Shown one piece after another: positions 43,840 to 55,540 of a stretch of 64,000 nt of DNA. The first letter of the stretch is position 1, and every line of letters starts with the position of its first letter. Source of the DNA: Catonia carolina (lineage: Eukaryota > Arthropoda > Insecta > Hemiptera > Achilidae). The DNA is taken from the NCBI GenBank assembly GCA_035578175.1, contig JAQMRL010000006.1, forward strand, positions 18,263,506 to 18,327,505. Reading direction: 5' to 3'. The translations under genes were made by a program, and so were the position numbers. Under the pieces are notes generated by a model. That model made no database searches. It was not told where the DNA came from and worked only from the letters and a program-made list of their open reading frames with translations.

Positions 43840-43906
<67 letters not shown>

Positions 43907-44725
43907 AGTGTGTGTGTGTGTGCGTGCGTGCGCGTGGGCGTGTGTGTGTGTGTGTGAACAGAATATCTCAAGAACGGAACGTCGTACGAACTTGAAACTT
44001 GAAACTTAAGTTAAATATCACTACCGGAACCGACACGAACATTTTCATCAAAATCGGTCAACCGGAAGTAGTAGTTTATTCGTATAATTTTTCACTTTTT
44101 TGCGATTTTCTCAAAAACTAGTCCTACGATTTTTTTTAAAATCAACTGGTTTACTACATTTTTATGCTCTACAATATAGGGTAGGCGCCATGTTTGCTGA
44201 AATTCTGCTTGAGGCTGTTTTTACGTAAAAACATTTTCTTTTTAAGATTGCGGCTTTAATATGCATTTTAGCGCAAAACGTTATATAATAAAAGTTGTAG
44301 GGAATGTAAAATTCTACAACTTTTATTTCAAACTTTTGTATAACGCTTAGTTTAGCGGTAATTTGCGATTTTCTGTTTTTTTCTCACGAAAACGTGAGAA
44401 AAATCGATTTTTTTAACATTTCGGTCTTAGTATACATTTTACGACAAAAGGTATATAATTAAATTTATAGAAAATTAAAAGATCTTACAACTTTTGTTTA
44501 GAGCATTTTTCTCTACAGAGCCTAGTTTAGCGTGAAAGCGTGATTTTCCGTATTTTTAAGCCAAACTGAGTGGATTGTCATTTTGCGTCATTCACTCATG
44601 ATTAAAATAAGGTTATGTTTTTGAGGTTAGTTTTTGTTTATTTCTAATATTTTATTAATAATGTTAGGTTTATTATTAATTATTTGCATTGGCAAGAGAA
44701 AGTTGTGTGAGTGTTTCACACCAGA
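43709..44725 (+). mobile_element. HINE copy H, complete, element-sense reference
   Basis: 1017 bp. 5' end at ACTTTCTCTTGCC directly after a T-run, a CCTATAT/ATATAGG hairpin, (GT)n core, ~700-bp body, then the inverted GGCAAGAGAAAGT (44691-44703), a GTGTGA/TCACAC hairpin and the 3' end CACCAGAT before T's. Asymmetric inverted repeats (terminal at 5', subterminal at 3'), a 3' hairpin, an internal microsatellite and T|T insertion are the known marks of Helentron-associated HINE/DINE-1 elements. No Rep/helicase gene, so it would move in trans. Confidence 0.7.
43841..43957. repeat. (GT)n microsatellite inside HINE H, ~117 bp
   Basis: The longest GT tract of the window, with TATGAG and GCGTGC interruptions in its second half. 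Likely hypervariable. Confidence 0.9.
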
Positions 44726-44794
44726 TTTTTTAAGTACCGTTTTGAAATAAAAATAAGTATTCTTTTTGTTATGAATTTATTTACTTGGAAGCTA

Positions 44795-44992
44795 TCCTTA
44801 TACAAGTTTTTGATGGTTGAGATTCAGTCAACTATTATCTGGGGAATGGTTGGCCTGAGTCCGTCAAAGAATTTTCCTAATTTACACGTGATACATAAAT
44901 AATCTCATTGGGTTATGGGTTGTTTTAAATTATTTAAATGGTTATTTTTAAATTTAAAAACAGATTACAACGTAGCGTACACATTAGGGATA
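44795..44992 (+). mobile_element. SINE2, 5'-truncated and diverged
   Basis: Matches the SINE2 3' half (GGGGAATGGTTGGCCTGAG, TTACACGTGATACATA, ACAGATTACAACGTA) with an A-rich end. Confidence 0.6.
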
Positions 44993-45007
44993 AAAAAAAA
45001 TAATTTT

Positions 45008-45325
45008 GAACCCACCAGGTTGGTCCTGTGGTGAAGTTGTCGCCACGAGTCAGATGTTTAACAGATGATTTTTGGAGACGAAGGTTCCGTAGTTCAAATC
45101 CTAGTAAAAGTATTTACTTTATACGGATTTGAATACTACACAGTATTTACCGGAATACTTTGATGGTTGGGGTTCAATTAACCGTACTTTTTCGGTAATT
45201 ATCAGCCTGAATCTGTACAAGACTACCTCAGTTATAATTCACACATATCATTCTCATCTCATTAGATAATAGGGTTATTTATTGTTCTTAAAATGAACAG
45301 ATTGCAACGTAAATACACATTAGGG
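45008..45325 (+). mobile_element. SINE2, full length
   Basis: Head ACCCACCAGGTTGGTCCTGT, then the body through GACGAAGGTTCCGTAGTTCA to TTGCAACGTAAATACACATT. Followed directly by a LINE 3' end. Confidence 0.7.
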
Positions 45326-45327
45326 GG

Positions 45328-45495
45328 TTTCTTCTTCTTATCGTGCCCTCTCCGACCTCCTCTCGGAGGTTGGCAATCATGACGGCTATTCGGATTTTGA
45401 CACCTCAGCTTTGAACAGCTCCGCTGAGGTACAACGAAACCAGTCGCCAAAATTCTTGAGCCAATAAACTCTTCTTCCCAAATTTCTCTTCCCCT
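45328..45495 (-). mobile_element. LINE (RTE-like) 3' end with (AAG)n tail
   Basis: In minus sense the segment ends GAGGGCACGATAAGAAGAAG: a short terminal region with an AAG-repeat tail, as in the complete RTE at 37.4 kb, but with different sequence. 5'-truncated, GC-richer than flanks, landed at the tail of SINE2. Confidence 0.5.
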
Positions 45496-45499
45496 GAGT

Positions 45500-45897
45500 G
45501 TTGTTTCGGTCAACAGCCGAAAAGCTGGTTTGAACCTCTAGATAGAGGTTTTGCTAAGTAAAAACGAGGAGAGAGGTGGTTTACCATTGACCTTTCTCAG
45601 TGAGTTGAAAGAGTATACTTATTAGCACGCCAGGCCTTCTAAATAGCTTCCACTTTCCACCCTGCAAACGACACCTTCACTTCATTCACAACAGGGTCTG
45701 GCTGTATAATGAAATTCATTACTCTCAGAAGAGATAACTCTGACTAGTGTCTTTTACACCTCTACCTCTTCTCTTCTTAAATAGTTCATTCATGTAATTG
45801 GCTGACTCTGTGATAAGAAAGAGAACTATTTTTTGTAGCCCTGGAACCAACAGATCGAGTGCAATTAATTTAACCGTCCACCTGCCCGTTATGGGCA
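45500..45897 (-). mobile_element. S1 SINE, older sub-type
   Basis: 398 bp with the GCCCGTTATGGGC 5' block and a small TAGATAGAGG duplication; no TSD recognised. Confidence 0.7.
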
Positions 45898-46239
45898 TAA
45901 TATTCCGCTGAATAGACCTTTTTATTATCAAGCGAAGAATTTCATATTTTTGTCCAGGCAAAATGGATCAAGATGTTCCATTTTCCTTTTTTGGATGGTG
46001 TAAACAAATTGCTTTTCTGTTACTATTCTCCACAAAACTTTCTTGTTTTGGGTACTTTAGGGGGTTAAAAAAATAATTTTCAGAACTTATCATTACTAGT
46101 TAATTTTATTGTAAAGTAAATTAATAACCAAATAATTTTGTACATAATATATCAAAACAACTAAGATTACAACAATGAAATTTATAAATAATTAAAAATT
46201 TTCAAAAGCTTAATGATGTTTCTAATTTCCTATATTTAA
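45898..46239. other. AT-rich intergenic, nothing recognised
   Basis: No gene or repeat recognised. Confidence 0.4.
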
Positions 46240-46985
46240 ACTAGCAGTACCCGGCGCGCGTTGCTATGCCCAAGAGAGAAAACATGTTTTTATAGAAAAT
46301 ATGAAATTTATTTTATTTTATGTAAGGCCCGTTAGCGTAGTGGTTAGCGCAAGTGGTTTCTACGTCGGGGCACCGGGTTCGATTCCCAGTCAGGTCTGGC
46401 ATTTTTTCATCACTCATTTTCATTACGATCATTATCCACCAGCTGTATTAGAAGAAATTGCAGAACAGTCAGACGTAAGACAAAAAAAAAACGAATGTTA
46501 GGGTCATAAAATGATAATTGTAAACGTCACTACTACGATCGATGCACAATCAATAACAATGGCCGAAAACAGTATAGGGAGTTAGAGGAAGCTTGTTGTG
46601 TGAGAAAGACCGGAGACCGGCTTTGTTCTCATCCCTCCTCTGTGCTGTTTACGAAGTGAGAGTGACACCGGTAGACGCCTGGCTGGAATAACTGATCGAG
46701 TGACAACTGATCAGTTATCGACCGCCGAGAGTAGAAAATTCTTAAATTACTAATATTGCTATAAAGAAATACTAAATATTGAAAGTAAAGAAATAGGTTG
46801 GTGGTAGAAGGGTGAAAATTTAGGAATGTATATTTTTTTTTTGGGTGGACCACCCTTATCACTTAGGGGTATAAAAAAATAGATAAAAACTTATTTTCAG
46901 ACCTACCAAGTGTACATATAAAATTTCATCAAAATCGGTTAAGCCGTTTCGGAGGAGTATGGCAACTAACACTACTACACGAGAA
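46240..46985. repeat. Unclassified interspersed repeat, ends ACTAGCAGTACCCGGC / ATTAGAGAT
   Basis: Left end carries the ACCCGGCGCGCGTTGCTATG motif and right end AAATCGGTTAAGCCGTTTCG with TTTATGTATTAGAGAT. This pair of ends is familiar from non-autonomous repeats of many arthropod genomes, but I cannot assign the superfamily. It contains a nested SINE4 (46322-46497). Confidence 0.45.
46322..46497 (+). mobile_element. SINE4 (tRNA-derived) copy
   Basis: Head GGCCCGTTAGCGTAGTGG, perfect B box GGTTCGATTCC, then GTCAGGTCTGGCATTTTTTC and a tail ATTGCAGAACAGTCAGACGT followed by an A-run; the tail is shared with SINE3 at 3509. Confidence 0.7.
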
Positions 46986-47666
46986 TTTTATGTATTAGAG
47001 ATTCTATAATTAAATTGAAATGCATTAAAAATTAATTGTTACTGCTTTTCCTAAAGAGAAGAGTAAATCAAGGTAAAATTTTCATCAAAATAACCGAAAG
47101 AAGGAAAATTACAAACAGGAAATATAAATCAATATTCGGACAGCAGCGATGATATGTTTATAGAAATATCCTTTACAATAACAAAAAAAAAAAAAAATCA
47201 GAGCCTCATGTAATCCGTTTTGTACTGTACAAGATCACGTTCAACAAATGCACCTAATTCAAATTCTATTTTCACTATCTCTCTCATTCAGACATACGTC
47301 CAATTCATCAAACGTTCTCTCTTGCAATATTTCAACTGATCCTAGTTGTTCAGATATATATGCGTACGACGCGTACATTTATTTATACGTGGAAGATTCA
47401 TCCTTTCATTGGAAACCCATTAAGAGAACAGAAACCACTCCAATTCTTGTATGTTCAGTATTACTAATCTAAAACCTCCATTAGTTTGTCTTTTTCTAAT
47501 TCTGTTTGTTTGTATTTTAATTATAAATACACAGAATGGTGTGTAATTAAAATACAGTTTGAATAGGACACCAATCTTTTTGCAGATCAATTTTAAAAAG
47601 AAATTTTAAGTATTTGATTCAACTTTTTTTCTAACAATTCTTTACCACACACTAACAACAAAAGTA
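46986..47666. other. AT-rich intergenic, nothing recognised
   Basis: No gene or repeat recognised. Confidence 0.4.
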
Positions 47667-48070
47667 TACCCATAAAAAACAGGTGGAGTGTTAAATTATT
47701 TTCACTCGATCTGCTAGTTCCAGGACTACAAAAACACTTCTGTTGCTTATCAAATGATCAGCCAATTATATGGCTGATATTTAAGAACAGAAGAGGTAGA
47801 GTTGTAAAAGACACTACTCAGTCTCTTCTAAATCTCTTTGAGAGTAATGAATTTCATCATTACCCAGCCAGACCCTGCGGTGAATGAAGTGAAAGTGTCA
47901 TTTGCAAGTAGGAAAATAGATGTTTTTTAGAGGGCCTGGATGCTGATAATAATACTTTTCCACTCAGTGAGGAAGTCATTTGTAAACCAGCTCACTCCTC
48001 ATTTTACATAGTGAAGCCTCTAGAGATGTTCAAACCAGTCTTTCGGTCGTACCTAAAGAAACAAAAAAAA
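47667..48070 (+). mobile_element. S1 SINE, diverged
   Basis: Recognisable from ACCCATAAAAAACAGGTGG to the CAAACCAGTCTTTCGG end with an A-rich tail. Several indels; TSD uncertain. Confidence 0.65.
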
Positions 48071-48369
48071 AAACAAAGTGCGATCCTAAACCAACTTCCC
48101 ATTCATATTGATTTAACTTCAATTGTATGAACCTTACATGCTAAAATAAATAGGTTTCAGAAAAATATATCTTTGTGCTCATATATGGAAAGTGAATTTT
48201 TTTCATGATGTTTCCAAAGATTTTGGAATTAAGTCTCCAAAAATACTTTACCCTAACCCAAAATTTAAGAAAATAAAATTTTGTCAAAGCTACTCTTGCC
48301 ACCAAGTTCTTTATTCCTTTTTTGTGGTATGTCTTTACCAAAAATTCGTTTATTTTTCAAGACTTATTT
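48071..48369. other. AT-rich intergenic, nothing recognised
   Basis: No gene recognised. Confidence 0.4.
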
Positions 48370-48547
48370 TAATGCTTAAGAATAAGGAGGTACTACACCG
48401 ACTGAACCAGAATAAGAAACTCCTTCACATTATACAAATTAGAAAGCTACAATATCTCGGATATATAATGCGAAACGATGAAAGGTACGTTCTGTTGCAG
48501 CTCATACTGGGCAAAATAGATAGACGACGAGGTCTGGGTCGTCAATT
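48370..48547 (+). pseudogene. LINE ORF2 C-terminal relic
   Basis: The + strand reads LHRLNQNKKLLHIIQIRKLQ, then YLGYIMRNDERY, LLQLILGKIDRRRGLGRQ. L..I..RKL.YLGHI.R...Y.LLQLI..GKI.GRRG.GR is a standard C-terminal block of insect LINE ORF2. It ends abruptly where SINE2 begins, so the rest was lost or displaced. Confidence 0.7.
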
Positions 48548-48559
48548 TTTTTTTAATTT

Positions 48560-48935
48560 CTAATTGGTGTACCTTACAATCTGTTCAATTTAGAACTATA
48601 AGCAACCCCATGACCTAATGAGATGAGAATGGTATGTGTGAAGTGTAAATGAGGTGTAGGCTTCTATATACTCAGGCCGACCATTCCTGAGAGAGTATGG
48701 TTAATTGAACCCCAACCATCAAAGTACACCGGTAACCACTTTCTCTTGTATTCAAATCCGTATAAAAGTACTAGGTACTTGTACAGTACCAAGGTAGTTG
48801 TAGTACCTAGGTAGGTAAGTAGTAGTAAAGTACTAGTACTAGGTTTTGAACCAGGAACCTTCGTCTTCGTAAACCAGCTGTTAAACAGCTGACTCACGGC
48901 GACGACTTTACCTCTAGACCAACCCGGAGGGTCGC
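48560..48935 (-). mobile_element. SINE2, near full length, with internal expansion
   Basis: Minus-strand copy from the CAATCTGTTCAATTTAGAAC 3' end to the head TCTAGACCAACCCGG. Longer than other copies because of a ~75 bp GTACTAG/CTAGTAC-rich insertion at 48765-48845. Confidence 0.7.
48765..48845. repeat. Local GTAC/CTAG-rich expansion
   Basis: Multiple alternating copies of AGTACTAG, GGTAC, AGTAG and CTAGGTA, able to fold into hairpins, inserted in SINE2 at the TAGTAAAGG block. Unique to this copy. Confidence 0.6.
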
Positions 48936-49269
48936 TGTCAAATAATTTCAGATTTATGCAAAATGTCAGAAAGTGGTTGGGAAGAACATCAATAGAGCTC
49001 TTTTCGCTAGCTGAAGACAGGGTGAGGAATGCCATTATGGTTGATAACATCCGGAACAGATAGGCATTATAAGAAGATGAAAATTTTTAAAGTATTGTGA
49101 CCATATTTTTGTTTTGAAAGGGCATTTCGTTGACATCAGACTTTTCCTGCTTAACCCGATCTTAGGACCGCCAAGAACAGATGATAAGATTTTTAATCTA
49201 CTCATGAACCGTCCCATGCTGGGTATAAAAAAGGTGAAAAAACAATTTTTGTATTAATATTATTATTAA
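48936..49269. other. Intergenic, nothing recognised
   Basis: No convincing gene; two short frames have no recognisable features. Confidence 0.4.
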
Positions 49270-49512
49270 GTTTTGTGCCTCACCGGGTTGGTGTAGAGGT
49301 AAATTCGTCGCCGCGAATCAGGTTTTTGACAGCTGATTTTCGGAGATCAAGGGTCCCGGTTCAAATCATAGTAAAGATAGTTACTTTTATACGGATTTGA
49401 ATACTAGACAGAGGTTACCGTTGTACTTTTATGGTCTTAGGAATGATCGGCCTGGGTCTGTACAAGACTACATCTCATTTGAACAAATTTATATGTACCC
49501 ACATTAAGGATA
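49270..49512 (+). mobile_element. SINE2, internally deleted
   Basis: Head CCTCACCGGGTTGGTGTAGA, body to about 49480, then a deletion to the ACATTAAGGATA end where S1 is inserted. Confidence 0.65.
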
Positions 49513-49909
49513 TGTTCTTTAGGTCATCAGCCGAAAAGCTGGTTTGAACCTGTAGAGGTTTTACTAAGTAAAATGAGGAGTGAGGCGGTTTACCATTGCC
49601 TTCCTCACCGAGTGGAAAAGTACGCTTATCAGCACGCCGGGCCCTCTGAAAAGCACATATTTTCCACTCTGCAAATGACACCTTCACTTCATTCACCACA
49701 AGGTCTGGCTGTATCATGAAATTCATTACTTTCAGAGGAGATAACTCTGATTAGTGTATTTTACACCTCTACCTCTTCTGTTCTTAAATGATTCAGTCAT
49801 TTAATTGGCTGACCATGTGTTAAGAAACAGAACTATTTATTTTAGCCCTGCAACGAACAGATTGAGTGTAAAAATTTTGACACTCCACCTGTCTGTTATG
49901 GGCAGAAAA
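49513..49909 (-). mobile_element. S1 SINE, 12-bp TSD, inserted in the SINE2 tail
   Basis: 397 bp with perfect TSD ACATTAAGGATA (49501-49512 and 49910-49921). The FIQPDLV...SADDL frame is open. Confidence 0.85.
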
Positions 49910-49921
49910 ACATTAAGGATA

Positions 49922-50470
49922 AAACAAATATGTTCTGTGAAATTTAATCTATTGTTTAATCGACCGAGTTAATTTTAAAATATCTGGGGTAGATATACGA
50001 GTAATTGAAATTTCACTAAAATAATCTAGCTATTTAATTGGTAAAATGCAAAAAATACAATTTTTTTTGCTATAATGTTTAGTTAGTTGTTTCGTTTAAC
50101 CAATGAATGATTCAGAGATAAAAATCAACTGTAGATAAATACGTAGGCAGTATAATGGAATGTACAGGTTAAAAAGCATTTGTGGATGGGAAACGTTGAG
50201 AGTGGTTCGTGCTTCGTGTCTGTCTACAAAATAAACATAAAACAACGCAATGAATTAAAAACGATTCTTGATCTTATCATTTAAAAAAATCATCGATGCA
50301 CAAGTGCTGCTGCTTTTACATGAACTTTTTACCTATTTTATTTTATTAATTAATATGTTTAAATAAACGGACTGTGGAACTGCATTTACATGAAGTAACT
50401 GAATCGTTCCATTTTAAGGGGAGATTTCACGATGTTTTTCTATCCTAAATAACTAGTTTTCGGATATAAT
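49922..50470. other. AT-rich intergenic, nothing recognised
   Basis: No gene or repeat recognised. Confidence 0.4.
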
Positions 50471-50523
50471 ATTAATTATTTGCATTGGCAAGAGAAAGTT
50501 GTGTGGGTTTTTTTACACCAGAT
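50471..50523 (+). mobile_element. HINE 3'-end fragment
   Basis: Only TTATTTGCATTGGCAAGAGA and the ACACCAGAT end remain (about 50 bp): the 3' subterminal repeat and terminus. Confidence 0.6.
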
Positions 50524-50750
50524 TTTTTTTTAGTAACACTGCTTTAGTACCACTTAATTTTAGCTGTTGTTCGCACCATTGCATTGCAGGTTCTAGGGTA
50601 GAAAATCTCTACGTTAGTAGGGGAGAAGAACCAAATATGGAATACCATTTTAATTTTTTCATTTTTCTGGTTTTCTATGACTTTTTGAAATTACTTGAAT
50701 TTTATATCAATAGTAGAAATAGTTTATTTCACAACTAGAAAATACAAAAT

Positions 50751-50944
50751 ACGGCCGCATTGGCGCAGTTGGTAACGTGCTCGCCTCTCATCATGCGGTC
50801 CTGGGTTCGAATCCCACTCAGGCATGGCATATTTTCATACGTTACAAAAAATCATTTTCATCCTCCGTTGTATATAGTTACACCCCAACGTCGTCGCTAA
50901 TGACCGTTGTAGTTGATGCGACGTTAAATAAATGAATTAAAAAA
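50751..50944 (+). mobile_element. SINE3, full length, 12-bp TSD
   Basis: Best SINE3 copy: CGGCCGCATTGGCGCAGTTG head, B box GGTTCGAATCC, body with CACCCCAACGTCGTCGCTAA and GATGCGACGTTAAATAA end. TSD AAAATACAAAAT at 50739-50750 and 50945-50956. Confidence 0.85.
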
Positions 50945-50956
50945 AAAATACAAAAT

Positions 50957-52828
50957 CTTAAATTTCCAAAATTATAAATTTTTTTAAAAAGTTTCTTTAG
51001 CGACATGATTTTAACAATTTACAAAATAGGATCTTAATATGGAATATATTGGGTTATAATTTGGAATACTTGGAATAGTTACATAATTGGCCTACATAGT
51101 TTTTAAAGCACCAAAGTATTAGTCCAATCAGTTTATTCACAGTAATCGCAGACAAAATACAACCTTTCAGCATTAGTGCATTGTTCATGATATCAATTGT
51201 TACACCTCGAGCATTGAATCCACTTTTCACCTTTTTTATCTTCATTATAATCACTTTGACAAAACACGCTATATTTTGGTCTGTTTGAATCTGGTAGTTG
51301 TTTCTGTCGGCATAACTAATGGTGCAAGAAGATCAGGATTTCTAACGTCTTGTCTGGAAAAACACAAGTATTCCATAATATGACCCTATTCCATATATGG
51401 CTCCCTTCCCCTAAATATTTATTTTTTCCATCGATGGTGGTATATAATAGTTGAATAACAATAATAGAAAAATTTACCCAAAATAATGGAGATGACAATA
51501 GAATGTGTAGAGGAAGAAAATGATGTTGATAGAGATTTGTATGGAATTGAGGTGAAACTGTTTGATGGTTTTCATTAAAAATTTCAATTTTTGGTTTTTT
51601 ATGATTTTCAATAGTTCAGACTTATATCTACAAGAAAAACATTCAATTACGTCAAAAAAATTAATTTTTTAGCGGGCATATCCAGAAAAATGATCATTTC
51701 ACCAAGAACCAATATTTTTCGTAATTTTATACCGATCGTTTCAGAGCAAAGGGAATTTTGGTTTTTTTATTTTTATATCTGCGTTACTGTTTTTGATATT
51801 CTCTGCTGTTGGTACAGCTTTCTAACCAACTCTTGATGGGAAATTTACTTGTTTGTGTACATTTTGTTTTTGTTTTTTGGCTGTTGCCGTAAATTTAGAT
51901 TTTAAAATTTTACATTTTTCTCGAAACCCATTTAACCTAGCTGGCTGAATTTTTTACCAGTTATTCATCTTGTACATGCACAAATATCGATATTTTAATG
52001 GCTTGCTCAGAGGCTCCAACAATTACTAATATCCAAAAAAACGTATAAAGAAATTTGTAATTATTTTATGTTATTCGTTAATTTAATTTTAATTTTATGG
52101 GCTCAGATTAAAGTGAAATAGATTACTGTGAATAGCTAGAGAAACCAGACAACTAAAAGTGTGTAAAGTTTCATTTATCTATCTTTTCCCTATCCTATGA
52201 AAATGAACCTAAAAATAGCAAATTTAACATTGGCGTGATTCAAAGTACAGTCTCCCCTTAAGTTAACCATATATTTAAAGGTTATTCGGTAAATCTGAAC
52301 GAAAGATCAAGCATTGTATTACTTAATGAAAATATCAAAAAAATTCAGAGTGCATAAAAAATATTCAAATATTCGGAATAGTGAATGAAATTATTTTTTT
52401 TTTATATAATAATTTTATCTACGTATTGAGTGACACATTAGAGAAACATGGACATAAAAATGTAATATTTGTGTAACATGCGCGTCATCAAGAATAGTCA
52501 AAAAAATAAGATAAAATACTTAGTTCTCTTTAATTTGTGAGCCAACTCATTTGGCTTTACTCCAAAATAGTTTTCTTCTATCAAGTAAGTTTGCCGTAAA
52601 TAAATATAATTTAGATACACAGTATAGTAGTAAAATTAAATTAAAACAAAATTCTAAAGAAGTATATTTATTATTTAACACTATTAATATAACTTTTAAC
52701 TTAACTGTCTATAAAATGACCATTGAAAAAAATTAGGTGAATGAAAACACATGTTATGAATAACATTACGAATTTTAAAAGAATAATTAACATTTTTGAA
52801 AAACTTGTGGTATTCTCTACTGAATTAT
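50957..52828. other. AT-rich intergenic, nothing recognised
   Basis: Nearly 1.9 kb without any recognisable gene or repeat. Confidence 0.45.
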
Positions 52829-52838
52829 CATCCAAGTT

Positions 52839-53236
52839 GTTGTTGTTGTTTAGGTCAACAGCCAAAAGGCTGGTTTGAACCTGTAGAGGTTTTACCAAGT
52901 AAAACGAGGAGTGAGGTGGTTTACCATTGCCTTCCTCACTGAGTGGAAAAGTATGCTTATCAGCATGCCGGGCCCTCTGAAAAGCACATATTTTCCACTC
53001 TGCAAATGACACCTTCACTTCATTCACCACAGGGTCTGGCTGTATAGTGAAATTCATTACTTTCAGAGGAGATAACTCTGATTAGTGTCTTTAACACCTC
53101 TACCTCTTCTGTTCTTAAATGATTCAGTCATTTAATTGGCTGACCATGTGATAAGAAACAGAACTATTTATTTTAGCCCTGCAATGAACAGATTGAGTGC
53201 AAATAATCTGACACTCCACCTGTTTATTATGGGCAC
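52839..53236 (-). mobile_element. S1 SINE, complete, 10-bp TSD
   Basis: 398 bp, perfect TSD CATCCAAGTT (52829-52838 and 53237-53246). The family frame is open here and reads on into the flank. Confidence 0.85.
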
Positions 53237-53463
53237 CATCCAAGTTATGGAATTGTATACTATCATTATTTTCTGTCTGTTAATAAGAAATCTTCAGACA
53301 TCGAGTAGAAACCATTTAGTTAACTTTTTATTACAGTAAAAAATTATTTTCATTAATCTTGGGGAAAATTACTCTTGGTATATACATTTTTCATTAATGT
53401 ACAATTATTTCCACATCAGAAGATTTTTAAAAAGTTTGTTAATTTATTTTCTTTTATAACATT

Positions 53464-53858
53464 CTCTGCCCATAACAGACAGGTGGAGTGTCAAATTATT
53501 TACACTCAATCTGTTCGTTGCACGGCTACAATAAATAGTTCTGTTTCTTATCACATGGTCAGCAAATTAAATGACTGAATCATTTAAGAACAGAAGAGGT
53601 AGAGGCGTAAAAGACACTAATCAGAGTTATCTCCTCTGAAAGTAATGAATTTCATTATACAGCCAGACCCTGTGGTGAATGAATTGAAGGTGTCATTTGC
53701 AGAGTGGAAAATATGTGCTTTCCAGAGGGCCCGGCATGCTAATTAGCGTACTTTTCTACTCAGTGAGGAAGGCAATGGTAAACTACCTCTTTCCTCGTTT
53801 GACTTATTAAAACCTTTACAAGTTCAAACCAGCTTTTCGGCTGATGACCTAAACAACA
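53464..53858 (+). mobile_element. S1 SINE
   Basis: 395 bp, opposite orientation to its neighbour 230 bp away; the two form an inverted pair. No TSD recognised. Confidence 0.75.
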
Positions 53859-53929
53859 GTTGACAAGTAGAATTAATAATATTTGAATCCTTGATAATAA
53901 CGGACTAAGAATTTCTTATGTTTATACGC

Positions 53930-54022
53930 ATGAAATCCTAGTAAAGGTAGTTACTTTTACTAAGTTTTGAATAATAGACAGAGGTTACCGGTGTACTTTG
54001 ATGGTTGGGGTTCAATTTTCAA
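53930..54022 (+). mobile_element. SINE2 internal fragment
   Basis: AAATCCTAGTAAAGGTAGTT through GGTTGGGGTTCAATT only. Confidence 0.55.
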
Positions 54023-55040
54023 GTTTTTCTTGGTAAGGAAACACATAACATCACACCATTGCAAAAGAGGTAATTATCTAAATAGATACACCGGCCCTTC
54101 CATGTTGCCGTCAAAACTATATGCCTATACTATACCTAACCATTTATACACTATATTTCTAAGCATTTATTGGAAATGACCCGACTATTATTATTTCCAT
54201 TAATACGTCTACAAACTCGGTCCTGATAGAGAATTCTGGAACCAACACTTTCCTTTTAGATATTGTCACAATACAATGTCAAAGATTACGAGAAATCGTT
54301 TATAACAATTGGTTGATAACATTTTCCGTGATCATGATAAACAACTTTCATTACACAAGACAAAAAACAACTCCTCGTAAATTAGGCAACAAAGGGAAAT
54401 TTTGAAAAATATGAAAGCGAAAAATTTAAAATAAATAATAAAAAGTACGCGAAATTAAAATTAGTTTTTCAAATTTCAACATATTTATATGTTCAAATCC
54501 ACATAAAATATACTATTGGGTAAGTTTGAATGCTAAAGGGGTACAAAAATTTAAATAATTTTGAATTAAGCCAAGGAAATAAGCTATTATTGTCAGCCCA
54601 CTCACGTATCTTTATAAATTTTGATTACCATTTACAAAATAAACTAACTAAAGAGTTGTACATAACTAAGATATATTTATGCAATTCTTTTATTGTCTAC
54701 GTTGGATATGAATGTATACATGTATTTATAAAACCATTTCTTCTTTCATTTTTGTCGTTTCGTTACAAACCGGAAGAAACTCGTTGAGCTCGTCAACAAA
54801 CACTTTAATCATATCACAATTTTATGCCTCCGAACACACGCAAAGCTAAATTGCACCACTCGTTAGAATTTCTGAAATACAAATATAAATTCAACCCTTA
54901 CAAAAAGAAATATAAATCATTCATGTTTCATTATAGTTGAAATATTCCATATAAATTGCACCTGAACTTCACACCGGTTTTTTCCATTATCAGTAGGGTG
55001 AACAAATAAAGTCGAGGCTCTCATAGTGTTATGTACTTTA
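54023..55040. other. AT-rich intergenic, nothing recognised
   Basis: No gene or repeat recognised. Confidence 0.4.
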
Positions 55041-55290
55041 ATTTAGGTGTTTACTTTCTCTTGGGAAGGAAATTATTTGTTTTTATTTCGATTTTTAACT
55101 AGAAAAAACATTTCAGGCTCCCTGAACCCAATAAAAAACATATTTTTTCGGATTTGTCCGTGTGTGAGAACAAAACATCACAAGAACAGAGTAGTGTACG
55201 AAGTTGACTTTGAAATTTAAGTTATGTACCATAATGAGACCCAACACTAACATTTTCAACAAAATCGGTCTTCTGATTTTTCCCCAAACC
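55041..55290 (+). mobile_element. HINE 5' fragment, diverged, no microsatellite
   Basis: TTTACTTTCTCTTGGGAAGG, then CCCTGAACCCAATAAAAAAC, TTGTCCGTGTGTGAGAAC and ACATTTTCAACAAAATCGG follow the family order. The GT core is reduced to GTGTGTGA, so this is an old copy. Confidence 0.5.
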
Positions 55291-55454
55291 AAGTTCTTAG
55301 ATTTTGAAGCCACGACTCCCTTATTCTGCCAGATCCCCTTTTTCATATTTTTTTTTATAACTGGATCTAGGAGACTCAAAAGGGGAGTAGTAGACCTATA
55401 GGACATGTCAAGATAAAACTGATAAGTTAAAAATTTTAACATACAATAAATTCA

Positions 55455-55540
55455 TTACTTCATCATCATCATCTGTCAAGGATTAGGCTCAATGGCCTGT
55501 TTCGGCATCCATCTCTTTTTAGATCTTCCCAAGCCACGTC
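55455..55540 (-). mobile_element. LINE 3' end fragment
   Basis: The minus strand reads GLGRSKKRWMPKQAIEPNP then a stop and a (GAT)n-like tail, fitting a LINE C-terminus (GRxKKRW) with short simple-repeat tail. It abuts the outer edge of the palindromic element. Confidence 0.4.

Noticed and set aside
50751..50825. tRNA gene
   Set aside because: A and B boxes are present but the sequence does not fold convincingly as a tRNA, continues into a SINE body, and occurs in several copies with TSDs.
54530..54787. 85-codon plus-strand open frame
   Set aside because: No recognisable domain or conservation; frames of this length are expected by chance in 64 kb.
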